A stretch of DNA of 64,000 nucleotides from Primorskyibacter flagellatus (GCF_900176485.1 NZ_FWYD01000014.1:23019-87018); one strand, 5' to 3'. Numbered from the stretch's first letter, positions 42,241 through 51,749 are shown. The notes: generated by a model not told the origin, from the sequence alone. Numbers and translations are program-made.

Positions 42241-44048
42241 AACGCTTGCCCTATCCCGATGTAGAATTGCACGCCGTCGCCGGTATCGCCCGACACCGGG
42301 GCCGCGACGTCAAGGCGAATGGGGCCAATGCCCGTCTGGTATCGCAAGCCCAGTCCCGCGCCCGCATGCCAGTCGCCGGTATCGCCAAAGCTGCTATCGG
42401 CGCTGACATAGCCGGCATCGGCAAACCCCACCACACCGATGCTTTGCGTGACTGCCACCCGCAGTTCCGTCGACAGGCCCACAAAGCCACGCCCACCGCT
42501 GCTGTCCCCGCTGCCCAGATCGACGTCAAGCGATTGGTAAGGCTGGCCGCGCACGGTGCCGGGACCACCCGAATAAAACAGGTATTCCGGCCGCGTCTTT
42601 TCCAGCCCCGCGCCAAGCACAGCCCCGAATTGCAGCCGCCCCGCGACCACCACGCCGTCCTCTTCGCCAAATCCCTGATAGGCGCGGATGTCAGTATAGA
42701 CCCGCGTCCCGCTGTCAGAGCCTTGCAGCCCAGCGAATGGCGTCAGTTCCAGCTTTGCATAGGTGCCCTTCGTCGCGTTCAGCACATCGTCGCGCTTGTC
42801 GCGCGTGATGGATGTGGGAAAGGCCACAACCTGAAAGGTCCGGTCACCGAAACTGTCGCTGATTTCCGAATAGCTGTAGGAAATCCCCGCCTCGGCGCTG
42901 ATATTGTCGGTCAGACGCCAGGTGACACCGCCGCCGACCGTAACCGCTTCGGAAAAATAGGATGGCTCGTCCTGAAGCTCGTATTCGGCCATGACAAAGG
43001 CCGTGGTATCGGCCCCCAAAGCGGCCGGAATCTCCAGCTTCACACCCGCGAAATAGTCAATGCCGCTGCTGCCGCCGATATTCGAGACCCGCGCATCGAA
43101 ACGCAGCCGCTCTGCCCCGCCAAGCAGGTTCCGGTGCAGCCAGAAGCCACTTAGCATCAGCCCTTCAAGCGACGAAAGCTCGGCACCAAAGCCGAAGCGG
43201 CGCGGTTTTTCATCAACCAGCGCGGCTTCGACATCCATGCTGCCATCCGGCCCGACCAGATCAGCCTCCGTCAGGCTGACAGAGGCAAAGGCCCCGGTGC
43301 GGCGCAGCCGCTCTGCGGCGCGGCGCAGCTCGTCAGGCGAATAGACTTCGCCGGTCGGCAATCCTGCAATGCGTTGAATGCGCGCCGCGCGAACGGCGCT
43401 GGGGTCGGTGATGACAAGATCGCCAAAGCGCACTTTCGGGCCGGGCGCAATGCGCACATCCACCGACAGAGTGCTATCGCCGTGCTGGGCCGTGACGGTT
43501 TGCGCGCCGACATCGGCCTTGGCATAGCCGACTTCCCGCCACCCATCGACCGCGACGTTGACGGTGCTGCGAATAACCGGACTGCGGGCTTTCTTGCCTG
43601 GCCCGAAACCGTCAGGCAATTCGGTCCCCGGCGCAAGCGGGGCCACACTCAGCCGCCCGAACCGAAACTGCGGGCCGCGATCCACGACAATGGCAACGGT
43701 GTCGATCCTGGTCGGCACATCCAAAAGCGGAATGGCGCTCGCCTCGCGCCCATCCACCAGAATATTGACCGTCCCGCCGTAATAGCCATGTGTATACAGA
43801 GTCTCAACGATGCGGGCGTAATCAGCCAGCGCAGCGGCAAGGATGCTCCGTGGCCCGGTACGCCCCTCGTCTTTCGCAGCCGCGACAAGCGAGACGTCCT
43901 GAATGTCTTCGGCAAGCTCTGACTCGCCATTGGCAAAGCGGAAATCAACGGAGTCGAGCGCCCAGAGTGCCGACGGCGCACCGCTTATGCCAATGACCAC
44001 ACTCGCCGCAACCCCAGCCCAACTTCCAACACGCATATGAAACCGCAC
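42237..44048 (-). CDS. tamA: Translocation and assembly module subunit TamA (Omp85 family)
   Basis: A 603-residue outer-membrane protein. The N-terminus has a signal peptide ending SALWA, followed by POTRA domains (for example PKVRFGDLVITDPSAVRAAR). The last 350 residues are the Omp85 beta barrel with the conserved VRGQPYQSLDVDLG lid-lock region, ending in the classical C-terminal aromatic residue (YIGIGQAF). The start is read as GTG at 44048 because AGGAG lies 6 nt before it; an in-frame ATG at 44036 is too far from that site. It assembles autotransporter-like outer-membrane proteins together with TamB, to which it is coupled. Confidence 0.93.
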   Translation of the reverse strand: MRFHMRVGSWAGVAASVVIGISGAPSALWALDSVDFRFANGESELAEDIQDVSLVAAAKDEGRTGPRSILAAALADYARIVETLYTHGYYGGTVNILVDGREASAIPLLDVPTRIDTVAIVVDRGPQFRFGRLSVAPLAPGTELPDGFGPGKKARSPVIRSTVNVAVDGWREVGYAKADVGAQTVTAQHGDSTLSVDVRIAPGPKVRFGDLVITDPSAVRAARIQRIAGLPTGEVYSPDELRRAAERLRRTGAFASVSLTEADLVGPDGSMDVEAALVDEKPRRFGFGAELSSLEGLMLSGFWLHRNLLGGAERLRFDARVSNIGGSSGIDYFAGVKLEIPAALGADTTAFVMAEYELQDEPSYFSEAVTVGGGVTWRLTDNISAEAGISYSYSEISDSFGDRTFQVVAFPTSITRDKRDDVLNATKGTYAKLELTPFAGLQGSDSGTRVYTDIRAYQGFGEEDGVVVAGRLQFGAVLGAGLEKTRPEYLFYSGGPGTVRGQPYQSLDVDLGSGDSSGGRGFVGLSTELRVAVTQSIGVVGFADAGYVSADSSFGDTGDWHAGAGLGLRYQTGIGPIRLDVAAPVSGDTGDGVQFYIGIGQAF

Positions 44049-44344
44049 CTTTTTCTCCTGCCCTCGCTTTGCAGACTAGATAGGACCGAGCCGAGACTCC
44101 ACCAGTTTGAAAGTTTGCAACGGCAAACAGTATCACTTCGGCGTGAGGCTACCGACAAAACCCCTCGCTTGCCAAGAAGATCGTGCACAGCATTCAAGAA
44201 CACTCACAACGTCGGGGTCTCCGCCCAGCCTGCTGCGGAAAAGCTGTGCGGTCCTGACCAGACCGTCCCCCCGGTATCGGCTCCCCCCGCAAACTCTCCA
44301 GCAAACTTGCCACTGGTTTCGGCAGGACCACATTCGCCACACGC
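44049..44344. other. Intergenic region upstream of tamA
   Basis: About 300 bp between the terminator at 44345 and the tamA start. Frames here on both strands have poor codon use and I do not accept them. It should hold the tamA promoter on the minus strand; I cannot place a -10 or -35 with confidence. Confidence 0.5.
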
Positions 44345-44374
44345 AAAACGCGGCCCTGATGAGGGCCGCGTTTT
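44345..44374 (-). terminator. Rho-independent terminator of the FKBP isomerase gene
   Basis: AAAACGCGGCCC and GGGCCGCGTTTT form a 12-bp perfect stem with a 6-nt loop. T-runs occur at the end on either strand (four on minus, five on plus). It is 55 nt after the minus-strand gene ending at 44430. Confidence 0.85.
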
Positions 44375-44429
44375 TAGAAAAAGCCTGTGTGCCGAAGGCA
44401 CTCATTCAGGTCAAACCTGCAAAGCCAGC

Positions 44430-44858
44430 TCAGGCGATTTCGACAAGCTCGATATCAAAGGTCAGATCCTTGCCCGCCAGCGGGTGATTGGCGTCCAGCG
44501 TCACCTGCTCTTCGGTCACTTCGGCAACGGTCACGGCCATCGTCTGGCCATCGGGCGTCTGCACCTGCAATTGCGTGCCAAGGTCCAGCGGCACATCGTC
44601 CGGGATCTCGGTGCGCGGCACGGCCTGACGCGCGGCGGGATCGGGCTGGCCATAGGCCTCGTCCGCGACCACGTCGATTTTCTTGGAATCGCCGACGGTC
44701 ATGCCGGGCATCGCCTTGTCGAGGCCGGGAATGATCTGCCCGGACCCCACGGTGAATTCCAGCGGATCACGGCCCGCGCTGGAATCGAACGTGCTGCCAT
44801 CGGCCAGCGTGCCGGTATAGTGGATGCGAACGGTGTCTCCCGTTTTGACTTCGGTCAT
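44430..44858 (-). CDS. FKBP-type peptidyl-prolyl isomerase, SlyD-like
   Basis: A 142-residue cytosolic isomerase and chaperone. The FKBP core begins VRIHYTGTLADGSTFDSSAG, with VGSGQIIPGLDKAMPGM. The inserted-in-flap chaperone domain and the closing NHPLAGKDLTFDIELVEI are characteristic of the SlyD subgroup. It lacks the His-rich metal tail of E. coli SlyD. The ATG at 44858 gives the compact normal N-terminus; the longer reading to 44966 has no support. It is a single gene, divergent from the HAD gene. Confidence 0.92.
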   Translation of the reverse strand: MTEVKTGDTVRIHYTGTLADGSTFDSSAGRDPLEFTVGSGQIIPGLDKAMPGMTVGDSKKIDVVADEAYGQPDPAARQAVPRTEIPDDVPLDLGTQLQVQTPDGQTMAVTVAEVTEEQVTLDANHPLAGKDLTFDIELVEIA

Positions 44859-45058
44859 GCTAAATCCAGTACTGTCTTGGGATGAGTTTGAAAGGCCGTG
44901 CGCTGCCTGCGCAAACGACCTGGATGAATGGCGCAAGACCCTAACCGCCCTGTCAGCGGATTGCAAACCGACATTCCCGATGGCGATGAACAGGCGAATT
45001 TCGCCCCTTTTCCCCGCCGGTCCAGCATGCGACTGTAATGGGATTCACGGAGGACAGC

Positions 45059-45742
45059 ATGCCCATCACCACCTGTGTCTTCGACGCTTACGGAACCCTG
45101 TTCGACGTCACCGCCGCCGCACGGCAGGCGGCAGAGCAGCCGGGACGCGAGAAACTCGCCGCCTCGTGGCAGGCGCTCGCCGCCGACTGGCGCGCCAAAC
45201 AGCTGCAATACACCTGGCTGCGGGCGATCACTGGCGAACACACACCATTCTGGAACGTCACGATGGACGGGCTCGCCTGGGCGATGCAAAAGCACGGGCT
45301 GGAGGAGGACGCAGAGCTGCGCGAAATCCTGCTGGCATTGTACTGGGAACTTGCCGCCTACCCTGAAGTGCCCGCCATGCTGGCAAAGCTCAAGGCAGCG
45401 GGCAAATCCTGCGCCATCCTGTCCAATGGCAGCCCCGACATGCTGGACGGCGCGGTGGAATTTTCCGGCATCGGCACCTATCTCGACGCGGTCCTGTCGG
45501 TCGAGGAGGTCGGCATCTTCAAGCCCGCCAGCAAAGTCTATGACATGGTCGGCGCACGCTTCGGTTGCGCCCGCGAAGAGGTGCTTTTCGTGTCGTCCAA
45601 CGGCTGGGACGTGGCAGGGGCGTCAGGTTACGGATTTACCACCGTCTGGGCCAACCGCGCGGGCGACCCCGTCGACCGCCTGCCACACCGCCCCCACCAC
45701 ATCCTGTCCGACCTGACGACATTGCCGGAGATTGCCATCTGA
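45059..45742 (+). CDS. Haloacid dehalogenase type II (HAD superfamily)
   Basis: A 227-residue HAD enzyme of the (S)-2-haloacid dehalogenase subfamily. The nucleophile Asp is in FDAYGTLFDVT, with the second motif SNGSPDML, Lys in KPASKVYDMV, and the last motif FVSSNGWDVAGASGYGF. The dehalogenase signature residues after motif I (DVTAAAR) are kept, so 2-haloalkanoic acids are plausible substrates, although many such genes act on unknown acids. The ATG at 45059 has GGAGG 5 nt upstream. Its stop overlaps the next start by one base (TGATG). It is the first gene of a long co-oriented catabolic run. Confidence 0.9.
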   Translation: MPITTCVFDAYGTLFDVTAAARQAAEQPGREKLAASWQALAADWRAKQLQYTWLRAITGEHTPFWNVTMDGLAWAMQKHGLEEDAELREILLALYWELAAYPEVPAMLAKLKAAGKSCAILSNGSPDMLDGAVEFSGIGTYLDAVLSVEEVGIFKPASKVYDMVGARFGCAREEVLFVSSNGWDVAGASGYGFTTVWANRAGDPVDRLPHRPHHILSDLTTLPEIAI

Positions 45743-46563
45743 TGCCCTATTTCCAGTCCTCCGACGACGTTCGCCTGCATTACACCGATGAGGGCGAAGG
45801 CCTGCCCGTGCTGGCGCTTTCCGGCCTCACCCGCAATGGTCGGGATTTCGACTATGTCGCGCCCCATCTGAAGGGCGTGCGTCTGATCCGGCTGGATTAT
45901 CGCGGGCGCGGCAAATCCGACTGGCCGGGACCAGAGACCTACACCATCCCGATCGAGGCGCGCGACGCCGTCGAATTGCTTGACCATCTGAAGCTGTCCA
46001 AGGCCGCGGTGCTGGGCACGTCGCGCGGCGGGCTGATCGCCATGGGGCTGGGGGCCGGCGCCCGCGACCGTGTGCTGGGTGTCGCGCTCAACGACATCGG
46101 CCCGGACATTGCCACTGACGGGCTGGAGGCAATCATGGGCTATCTCGGGCGAAAACCGCGCTGGAAGACATTTGAAGAAGCCACCGCCGCCCGTGCCGGG
46201 GCGATGAAAGGCTTTGCCAATGTCCCGGCAGAGCGGTGGCGCGCTGAGGTCGAGAAGCTGTATATCGAAACTCCCGAAGGGCTTGACCTGCCCTATGACG
46301 CGCGGTTGCGCGACGCGGTCGAGGCCGCTGGCGCGCAGCCTGCCCCCGATCTCTGGCCGTTCTTCGACGCGATGGCGGGCCTGCCGCTGGCGGCGATCCG
46401 TGGCACCAATTCCGATCTGCTGACCCCTGCCACCTTTGCGGAAATGCAGCGCCGCCGTCCGGACATGATCGCCGCCGAAGTGCCCGACCGCGCCCATATC
46501 CCCTTTCTGGACGAACCCGAGGCGCTGGCCGCGCTGGATGAATGGCTGGAGAGCATGCGTTGA
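45742..46563 (+). CDS. Alpha/beta hydrolase
   Basis: A 273-residue hydrolase. The nucleophile elbow is GTSRGG (Ser), the oxyanion region ALSGLTRNGRDF follows strand 3, and the catalytic His is probably in VPDRAHIPFLDEPEAL. Subfamily features are insufficient to name a substrate; esters or lactones of the surrounding pathway are likely. It is translationally coupled on both sides (1-nt overlap before, 4-nt after). Confidence 0.88.
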   Translation: MPYFQSSDDVRLHYTDEGEGLPVLALSGLTRNGRDFDYVAPHLKGVRLIRLDYRGRGKSDWPGPETYTIPIEARDAVELLDHLKLSKAAVLGTSRGGLIAMGLGAGARDRVLGVALNDIGPDIATDGLEAIMGYLGRKPRWKTFEEATAARAGAMKGFANVPAERWRAEVEKLYIETPEGLDLPYDARLRDAVEAAGAQPAPDLWPFFDAMAGLPLAAIRGTNSDLLTPATFAEMQRRRPDMIAAEVPDRAHIPFLDEPEALAALDEWLESMR

Positions 46564-47537
46564 ACATCACCATGATCGAGGCCGCCGCACAGCGGCTAAG
46601 CGGTCACGCAAGACGCACGCCGCTGCTGTCCTCGCCATTTCTGGACGAAATCGCCGGGCGGCGCGTGCTGGTCAAACCCGAATGCCTGCAACATACCGGC
46701 AGCTTCAAATATCGCGGCGGCTATGCGGCGATCTCTGCGCTTGCCCCGGATGTGCGGGCGCGGGGCGTGCTGGCCTATTCGTCGGGCAATCACGCGCAGG
46801 GCGTGGCGCTGGCCGCCCGCCAGCACGGCATTCCCGCCGTTATCATCATGCCAGAAGACGCCCCCGCGCTGAAAATCGCCAATACCCGCGCTCTGGGTGC
46901 CGAGGTGGTGCTGTATGATCGTGCCGGGGCGCAAACCCGCGAGGCCTTGGGCGGAGAATTGACGCAGACGCGCGACCTCACCCTGATCCGGCCTTACGAC
47001 GAACCGCAGGTGATCGCAGGCCAAGGCACTTGCGGGCTGGAGATTGCGAGCCAAGCACGCGACGCAGGCGTGGAGACCGCCGATGTGCTGGTCTGCTGCG
47101 GCGGCGGCGGGCTGACATCGGGCATCGCGTTGGCGCTGGAGGCACATGCCCCCTGCCTGCGCGCCCGTCCCGTCGAACCCGAAGGCTTCGACGACACCGC
47201 CCGCTCGCTTGTCGCCGGTCAGATCCTGCGCAACGACCGGCTATCCGGCGGGTTGTGCGACGCGATCCTGACGCCCGCGCCCGGTGATCTGACCTTTCCG
47301 ATCATGCAGCGCCTGTGCGGCCCCGGACTTGTCGTCACCGACACACAGGCACTGGACGCGATGGCGCAAGCGTTCTTGCGGCTGAAACTGGTGGCCGAAC
47401 CGGGCGGCGCCGTGGCGCTGGCCGCAGCACTCTACCACGCCGACCAGATTGACGGCGATGCGGTGATCTGTGTCATTTCGGGCGGCAATGTCGATGCAGA
47501 CGTCTTTGCCCGCGCCTCTCGCCTTGGTAACGCCTGA
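46560..47537 (+). CDS. Threonine/serine dehydratase family PLP enzyme
   Basis: A 325-residue fold-II PLP enzyme. The catalytic lysine is in GSFKYRGGYAA, the phosphate-binding Gly-rich loop is VLVCCGGGGLTSGIAL, and the C-terminal Ser of VICVISGGNVDADVF completes the site. It could deaminate threonine or serine, or act as a serine/hydroxyaspartate-type enzyme; no regulatory ACT domain is present, so a catabolic role is likely. I choose the TTG at 46560 because GGAGAG lies 6 nt before it and it overlaps the previous stop as TTGA; an ATG four codons later (46572) is the alternative. Confidence 0.87.
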   Translation: MNITMIEAAAQRLSGHARRTPLLSSPFLDEIAGRRVLVKPECLQHTGSFKYRGGYAAISALAPDVRARGVLAYSSGNHAQGVALAARQHGIPAVIIMPEDAPALKIANTRALGAEVVLYDRAGAQTREALGGELTQTRDLTLIRPYDEPQVIAGQGTCGLEIASQARDAGVETADVLVCCGGGGLTSGIALALEAHAPCLRARPVEPEGFDDTARSLVAGQILRNDRLSGGLCDAILTPAPGDLTFPIMQRLCGPGLVVTDTQALDAMAQAFLRLKLVAEPGGAVALAAALYHADQIDGDAVICVISGGNVDADVFARASRLGNA

Positions 47538-47596
47538 CAGCACCTGCGCGCGGATCCGTCAAACCCGCGCGTCGTGCCGCCACTGAAGGAACAGAC

Positions 47597-48385
47597 ATGA
47601 AAATCGCAACGCTAGGAGAGATCGGCCTGCATTACCGGATTGATGGCAATCCGGATGGCGCGCCGGTGGTCTTTGCAAACTCGCTGGGCACCGACCTGCG
47701 GCTTTGGGATCAGGTGATCCCGCTCTTGCCGAAGGGGTTGAAATATATCCGTTATGACAAGCGCGGGCATGGCCTGTCCTCCTGTCCGCCGGCACCCTAT
47801 TCGATGGGCGCGCTGATCACGGATGCCGAACGTCTTCTGGATCATCTGGGCGTGCGCGACTGCGTCTTTGTCGGCCTGTCCATCGGCGGGATGATCGCGC
47901 AGGGACTGGCAGCCAAGCGGCTGGATCTGGTCCGCGCGCTGGTCCTGTCCAATACCGGTGCCAAGATCGGCACGAAAGACATGTGGGAAGATCGTGTCGC
48001 GACCCTGCGCAAAGGCGGCATTGCCGCGCTGTCCGATGCGATCCTAGAGCGCTGGTTCTCGGAGGGGTTCCGCCAGACGGACGCGTTTCTTGGGTGGGAA
48101 AACATGCTGCTTCGGCAACCGCTGGAAGGCTATATCGGCTGCTCGCAGGCCATTTCCGGCACCGATTTTTACACGCCCACAGCCGCGCTGACCCTGCCCG
48201 CGCTCGGCATCGCGGGATCGGTTGATGGCTCCACCCCGCCCGATCTGGTGCGCGAGACGATCGACCTGATCAAAGGCTCCGACTTCCGCCTGATAAAGGG
48301 CGCGGGCCACCTGCCTTGCGTCGAAAAGCCCGAAGAATATGCCGCCATCCTGACCGACTTTCTGACCGCGCAGGGCCATGTCTGA
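47597..48385 (+). CDS. pcaD: 3-oxoadipate enol-lactonase
   Basis: A 262-residue alpha/beta hydrolase that opens beta-ketoadipate enol-lactone in the protocatechuate branch. The nucleophile elbow is GLSIGGMIAQGLA. The early motif VVFANSLGTDLRLWDQVIP and YDKRGHGLSSCPP are characteristic of PcaD, and the catalytic His is in GAGHLPCVEKPEEYA. It precedes another hydrolase (8-nt overlap) and pcaB. Other beta-ketoadipate genes (pcaHG, pcaC, pcaIJ) are not in the window, so the pathway here is incomplete or uses distant genes. GAAGGA lies before the start. Confidence 0.9.
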   Translation: MKIATLGEIGLHYRIDGNPDGAPVVFANSLGTDLRLWDQVIPLLPKGLKYIRYDKRGHGLSSCPPAPYSMGALITDAERLLDHLGVRDCVFVGLSIGGMIAQGLAAKRLDLVRALVLSNTGAKIGTKDMWEDRVATLRKGGIAALSDAILERWFSEGFRQTDAFLGWENMLLRQPLEGYIGCSQAISGTDFYTPTAALTLPALGIAGSVDGSTPPDLVRETIDLIKGSDFRLIKGAGHLPCVEKPEEYAAILTDFLTAQGHV

Positions 48386-49094
48386 TTTTCTGCTGGTCCA
48401 CGGATCCTGCCACGGCGCGTGGTGCTGGCGCGACGTGATCCCGGCGCTGACGGCGCAGGGCCACAGTGCCCACGCCATCAACTTGCCGGGTCAGGGTGCC
48501 GACAAGACCCCTGTGCAAGACATCACGCTGGAGCTTTATGCACAGGCGATCCTGAACGCGCTGGACGGCCCCACAGTGGTGGTCGGTCACTCGATGGCGG
48601 GCTATCCGATCAGCCTCGCCGCAGAGCGTGCGCCCGACAGGATCAGCCGTCTGATCTATCTCTGCGCCTATGTCCCCACAGATGGCCTGTCACTCGCCCA
48701 GCGCCGCAGGCAGGCACCGTATCAGCCGTTGTTGCCTGCGATCGAAAAGACAGCCGATGGCCTTGCCTTCACGGTGCGGCCCGAATTGGCGCAGCAGGTT
48801 TTCTATCACGACTGCCCCTCGGACACCGTGGCCTATGCCAAAGCACGGCTTGGCCCGCAGGCGATCCGGCCGCAGGAAACGCCCGTCAGCCTTGGTGCCA
48901 ATTATGCAAGCGTGCCGCGCAGCTATATCCGCTGCACCCAAGACCGCACCGTTCCGCCGGAATTTCAGCGCTCCATGACCGCCGACTGGCCATCCCCGGA
49001 CGTCACCGAGATGCCCACCAGCCATTCACCGTTTTTTGCGGCACCCGATGACCTCGCGCGCCGCCTGTCCGTGATCGCAAGGGCCACGCCATGA
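48378..49094 (+). CDS. Alpha/beta hydrolase (hydroxynitrile lyase/methylesterase-like)
   Basis: A 238-residue hydrolase of the plant-esterase-like group. It opens FLLVHGSCHGAWCWRDVIP, has the elbow GHSMAGYPIS, and the catalytic His in TEMPTSHSPFFAAPDDLA. Members are salicylate or methyl-ester hydrolases. It lies between pcaD and pcaB with 8- and 4-nt overlaps, which implies strict coexpression with those enzymes and suggests an aromatic ester as substrate (inference). Confidence 0.85.
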   Translation: MSDFLLVHGSCHGAWCWRDVIPALTAQGHSAHAINLPGQGADKTPVQDITLELYAQAILNALDGPTVVVGHSMAGYPISLAAERAPDRISRLIYLCAYVPTDGLSLAQRRRQAPYQPLLPAIEKTADGLAFTVRPELAQQVFYHDCPSDTVAYAKARLGPQAIRPQETPVSLGANYASVPRSYIRCTQDRTVPPEFQRSMTADWPSPDVTEMPTSHSPFFAAPDDLARRLSVIARATP

Positions 49095-50431
49095 CCGCCA
49101 CACCCTTTGACAGCGCCCATCTGGGCGGCCTGTTCGACACCGGCGAGACCGCCCGCCTGTTCAGCGACACCGCCGAGGTGCGCGCCATGCTGCTGGTCGA
49201 GGGGGCGCTGGCGCAGGCACAGGGCCAGGCGGGCATCATCCCCGAGATCAGCGCCGCCGCCATCCAACGCGCCGCGATGGAGGTGCTGATCGACCCCGCG
49301 CAACTGCGCGAGGCCACAGCGCAGAACGGCGTCAGCGTCCCGGCCCTTGTCGCGGCCTTCCGCCACGAAATGAGCGCGCCGGAACATGCGCAATATGTCC
49401 ATTGGGGCGCGACCTCTCAGGATATTCTGGACACCGCGCAGATGCTGCGGCTGAAACAGGTTCTGGCACAGTACGAGGCAAACCTGACCGCGCTGATCGG
49501 CGCGCTGGCCACGCAGGCCGAGGACCATGCCGATCTGCCGATGGCCGCGCGCACCTATGGCCAGCACGCCACGCCCACCAGCTTTGGCGCGCTGGTGGCG
49601 CAATGGGGCGCGCCGCTGCTGGATCTGCTGGCAGAGCTTCGGGCGCTGCGCGAAACCGGGCTTTGGGTGTCGCTGTCAGGCGCGGCGGGCACCGCCTCGG
49701 CCTTGGGGGCAAAGGCACCTGCCTTGCGGCGCGAGATTGCCGAAAAGCTGGGCCTGACCGATCCGGGCCGCAGTTGGCATACCGACCGCGCCCCGATTCT
49801 GCGCATCGCGCAATGGATCACCCGGTTGCTGGCCGCACTTGGCAAGCTGGGCACCGATCTGGTGCTGCTGACCCAATCGGGCATTTCAGAGGTCCGTCTG
49901 GCGGCGTCCGGCGGGTCCTCGACCATGCCACAAAAGCAAAACCCTGTGGGGCCGTCGGTGCTGATCGCATTGTGGCATCACGGAACAGGCCTTGCTTTTA
50001 CGTTAAGCGGCACGGCGGGGCACGCCTTGCAACGCGACGGGGCCGCTTGGTTCACCGAATGGCTGACCCTGCCGCAGCTGTGCCTGTCGGCGGCGTCCGC
50101 CCTCGGACATGCCGAAGCCTTGGCCGCGTCGCTTGCCCCCGACGCGGCACAGATGCAGGCGACGCTGGACAGCGCGCAAAGTCTGCTGAATGCTGAGGCG
50201 CTCAGCTTTGCCCTGACCGCCCGGATGCCGCGCCCCGACGCACAGGCCGCCGTCAAGGCGCTGTGCCAGAGGGTTGTCGCAGAGGGCGGCGACCTGATGC
50301 AGATGGCCCGCGCGGAATGGCCCGATCTGCCTGCCGAGGCGTTCGACAAGGCCGCAATGTTGGGCCAGGCCCCGGCCGAGGCACGCGGATTTGCGGCCGC
50401 CGCCCGCACCCTCCTGACCCAAAGCGTCTGA
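49091..50431 (+). CDS. pcaB: 3-carboxy-cis,cis-muconate cycloisomerase
   Basis: A 446-residue member of the fumarase/aspartase superfamily. The superfamily signature is GGSSTMPQKQNP, with ARTYGQHATPTSFG and the earlier VHWGATSQDILDTAQMLR, a pattern typical of PcaB. It converts carboxymuconate to its lactone in protocatechuate breakdown. It overlaps the previous hydrolase by 4 nt. It is the second pca gene here, which makes an aromatic catabolic role for the run likely, although ring-cleavage genes are absent. Confidence 0.9.
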   Translation: MTATPFDSAHLGGLFDTGETARLFSDTAEVRAMLLVEGALAQAQGQAGIIPEISAAAIQRAAMEVLIDPAQLREATAQNGVSVPALVAAFRHEMSAPEHAQYVHWGATSQDILDTAQMLRLKQVLAQYEANLTALIGALATQAEDHADLPMAARTYGQHATPTSFGALVAQWGAPLLDLLAELRALRETGLWVSLSGAAGTASALGAKAPALRREIAEKLGLTDPGRSWHTDRAPILRIAQWITRLLAALGKLGTDLVLLTQSGISEVRLAASGGSSTMPQKQNPVGPSVLIALWHHGTGLAFTLSGTAGHALQRDGAAWFTEWLTLPQLCLSAASALGHAEALAASLAPDAAQMQATLDSAQSLLNAEALSFALTARMPRPDAQAAVKALCQRVVAEGGDLMQMARAEWPDLPAEAFDKAAMLGQAPAEARGFAAAARTLLTQSV

Positions 50432-50592
50432 GGCGCGAGGCGCCGCATGGGCTGCGGCGCGGGCATCCTGTCTGGCCGGCGTCTTGCTGCCTGCGCGACG
50501 TCCTGGACCTGTGGGGTCTGCCGGAATTTCTTCTTGCGTCCGGGCAGGTTCCGCGCAACCGTCGCGCTAGGACCGTGACGCCCGGAGGACAT

Positions 50593-51681
50593 ATGCCACG
50601 TATCAAGGCCGCCATCTGCCGCGCATTCGGCGCACCGCTCAGCATCGAAGAGCTTGACCTGCGCGCGCCTCTGGCTGGCGAGGTCGAGGTCACGCTGGAG
50701 GCCGTAGCGATCTGCCATTCCGACATTTCATATGCCGAGGGCGCGTGGGGCGGCACGCTTCCCGCCGTTTACGGCCACGAGGCGGCAGGCCGGATTAGCG
50801 CGCTTGGCGCGGGTGTCACCGGGTTTGCCGTCGGCGATCCCGTGGTGGTCACCCTGATCCGTAGCTGTGGCACCTGTCCCAACTGCGCCACCGGACGCCC
50901 GACGATCTGTGAAGATCAGACCGGCCCGCATGGCTCTGCACTGACCGCGCCCGATGGCACGGAGGTGGTGCAGGCGATGAATTGCGGTGCCTTTGCCGAA
51001 CGCGTGGTTATCGACGCCAGCCAGATCGCGAAACTGCCCGAAGGCATGGCCATGGATGCAGCCAGCCTGCTGTCCTGCGGGGTGATCACTGGCGTCGGTG
51101 CCGTGGTCAACGCCGCCGATTTGCGCGCCGGGCAGGACGTGGTGGTGATCGGCGCGGGCGGCGTCGGGCTCAACGCCATTCAGGGCGCGCGGATCGCAGG
51201 TGCCCGCCGCATCACCGCCGTCGACATGACCGAAGAGAAACTGGCCATCGCGCGTGATTTCGGTGCTACGGATGGGCTGCTTGCCACCTCGGATAAACCG
51301 TGGAAAGCCTTGCGCAAGGCCACGGGACGGGGCGCCGACGCCGTGATCGTCACCGTCGGCGCGATCCCAGCCTATGACAGCGCGCCGCTCTACCTTGCGG
51401 GGGGCGGCCGTGTGGTCATGGTCGGCATGCCGCCCTCGGGCGCGAAGGCCAGCTATGAACCTGTTGTCGCTGCTTTCATGGGCCAAGGCATGATCGGATC
51501 GAAAATGGGCGACGTGGTGATCTCGCGCGATATTCCGTGGATGGTCGACCTCTACCAGCAGGGCCGCCTGAAACTTGACGAGCTTATCTCGGCCCGCTGG
51601 CACCTTGACCAGATCAACGAGGCCATCGCCGACACCAAATCCGGCGGCGCGCGGCGCAACGTGATCATGCTGACCCGCTGA
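50593..51681 (+). CDS. Zinc-dependent alcohol dehydrogenase family protein
   Basis: A 362-residue medium-chain dehydrogenase. The catalytic zinc residues are Cys41 (AICHSD) and His62-Glu63 (GHE). The structural zinc cysteines are in CGTCPNCATGRPTIC. The NAD loop is VVVIGAGGVGLNAIQGA. It resembles class III-type enzymes in layout, but the substrate is open; an alcohol or aldehyde of the surrounding pathway is likely. The start at 50593 follows GGAGGACAT; reading further upstream to 50263 would overlap pcaB in a non-coding-like frame. It is 161 nt after pcaB. Confidence 0.9.
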   Translation: MPRIKAAICRAFGAPLSIEELDLRAPLAGEVEVTLEAVAICHSDISYAEGAWGGTLPAVYGHEAAGRISALGAGVTGFAVGDPVVVTLIRSCGTCPNCATGRPTICEDQTGPHGSALTAPDGTEVVQAMNCGAFAERVVIDASQIAKLPEGMAMDAASLLSCGVITGVGAVVNAADLRAGQDVVVIGAGGVGLNAIQGARIAGARRITAVDMTEEKLAIARDFGATDGLLATSDKPWKALRKATGRGADAVIVTVGAIPAYDSAPLYLAGGGRVVMVGMPPSGAKASYEPVVAAFMGQGMIGSKMGDVVISRDIPWMVDLYQQGRLKLDELISARWHLDQINEAIADTKSGGARRNVIMLTR

Positions 51682-51707
51682 CCTGCCGCCTTGCTTTTGG
51701 GGGGTGT

Positions 51708-51749
51708 GGGGGGCTTGCCCCCCCCCGGTCGGATCGCGCAAGCGATCCG
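51708..51749 (+). repeat. Double hairpin in intergenic region
   Basis: GGGGGG (51708-51713) faces CCCCCC (51718-51726) with a short loop. It is followed at once by CGGATCGC (51730-51737) pairing perfectly with GCGATCCG (51742-51749) around a GCAA tetraloop. The layout resembles the G-run hairpin at 13484 and may belong to the same intergenic repeat class. It may also weaken or end transcription from the dehydrogenase gene, but no U-run follows. Confidence 0.5.

Noticed and set aside
44133..44405. 90-codon minus-strand frame between tamA and the FKBP gene
   Set aside because: Overlaps the strong terminator at 44345, has Cys/Trp-rich unlikely composition, and no ribosome site.
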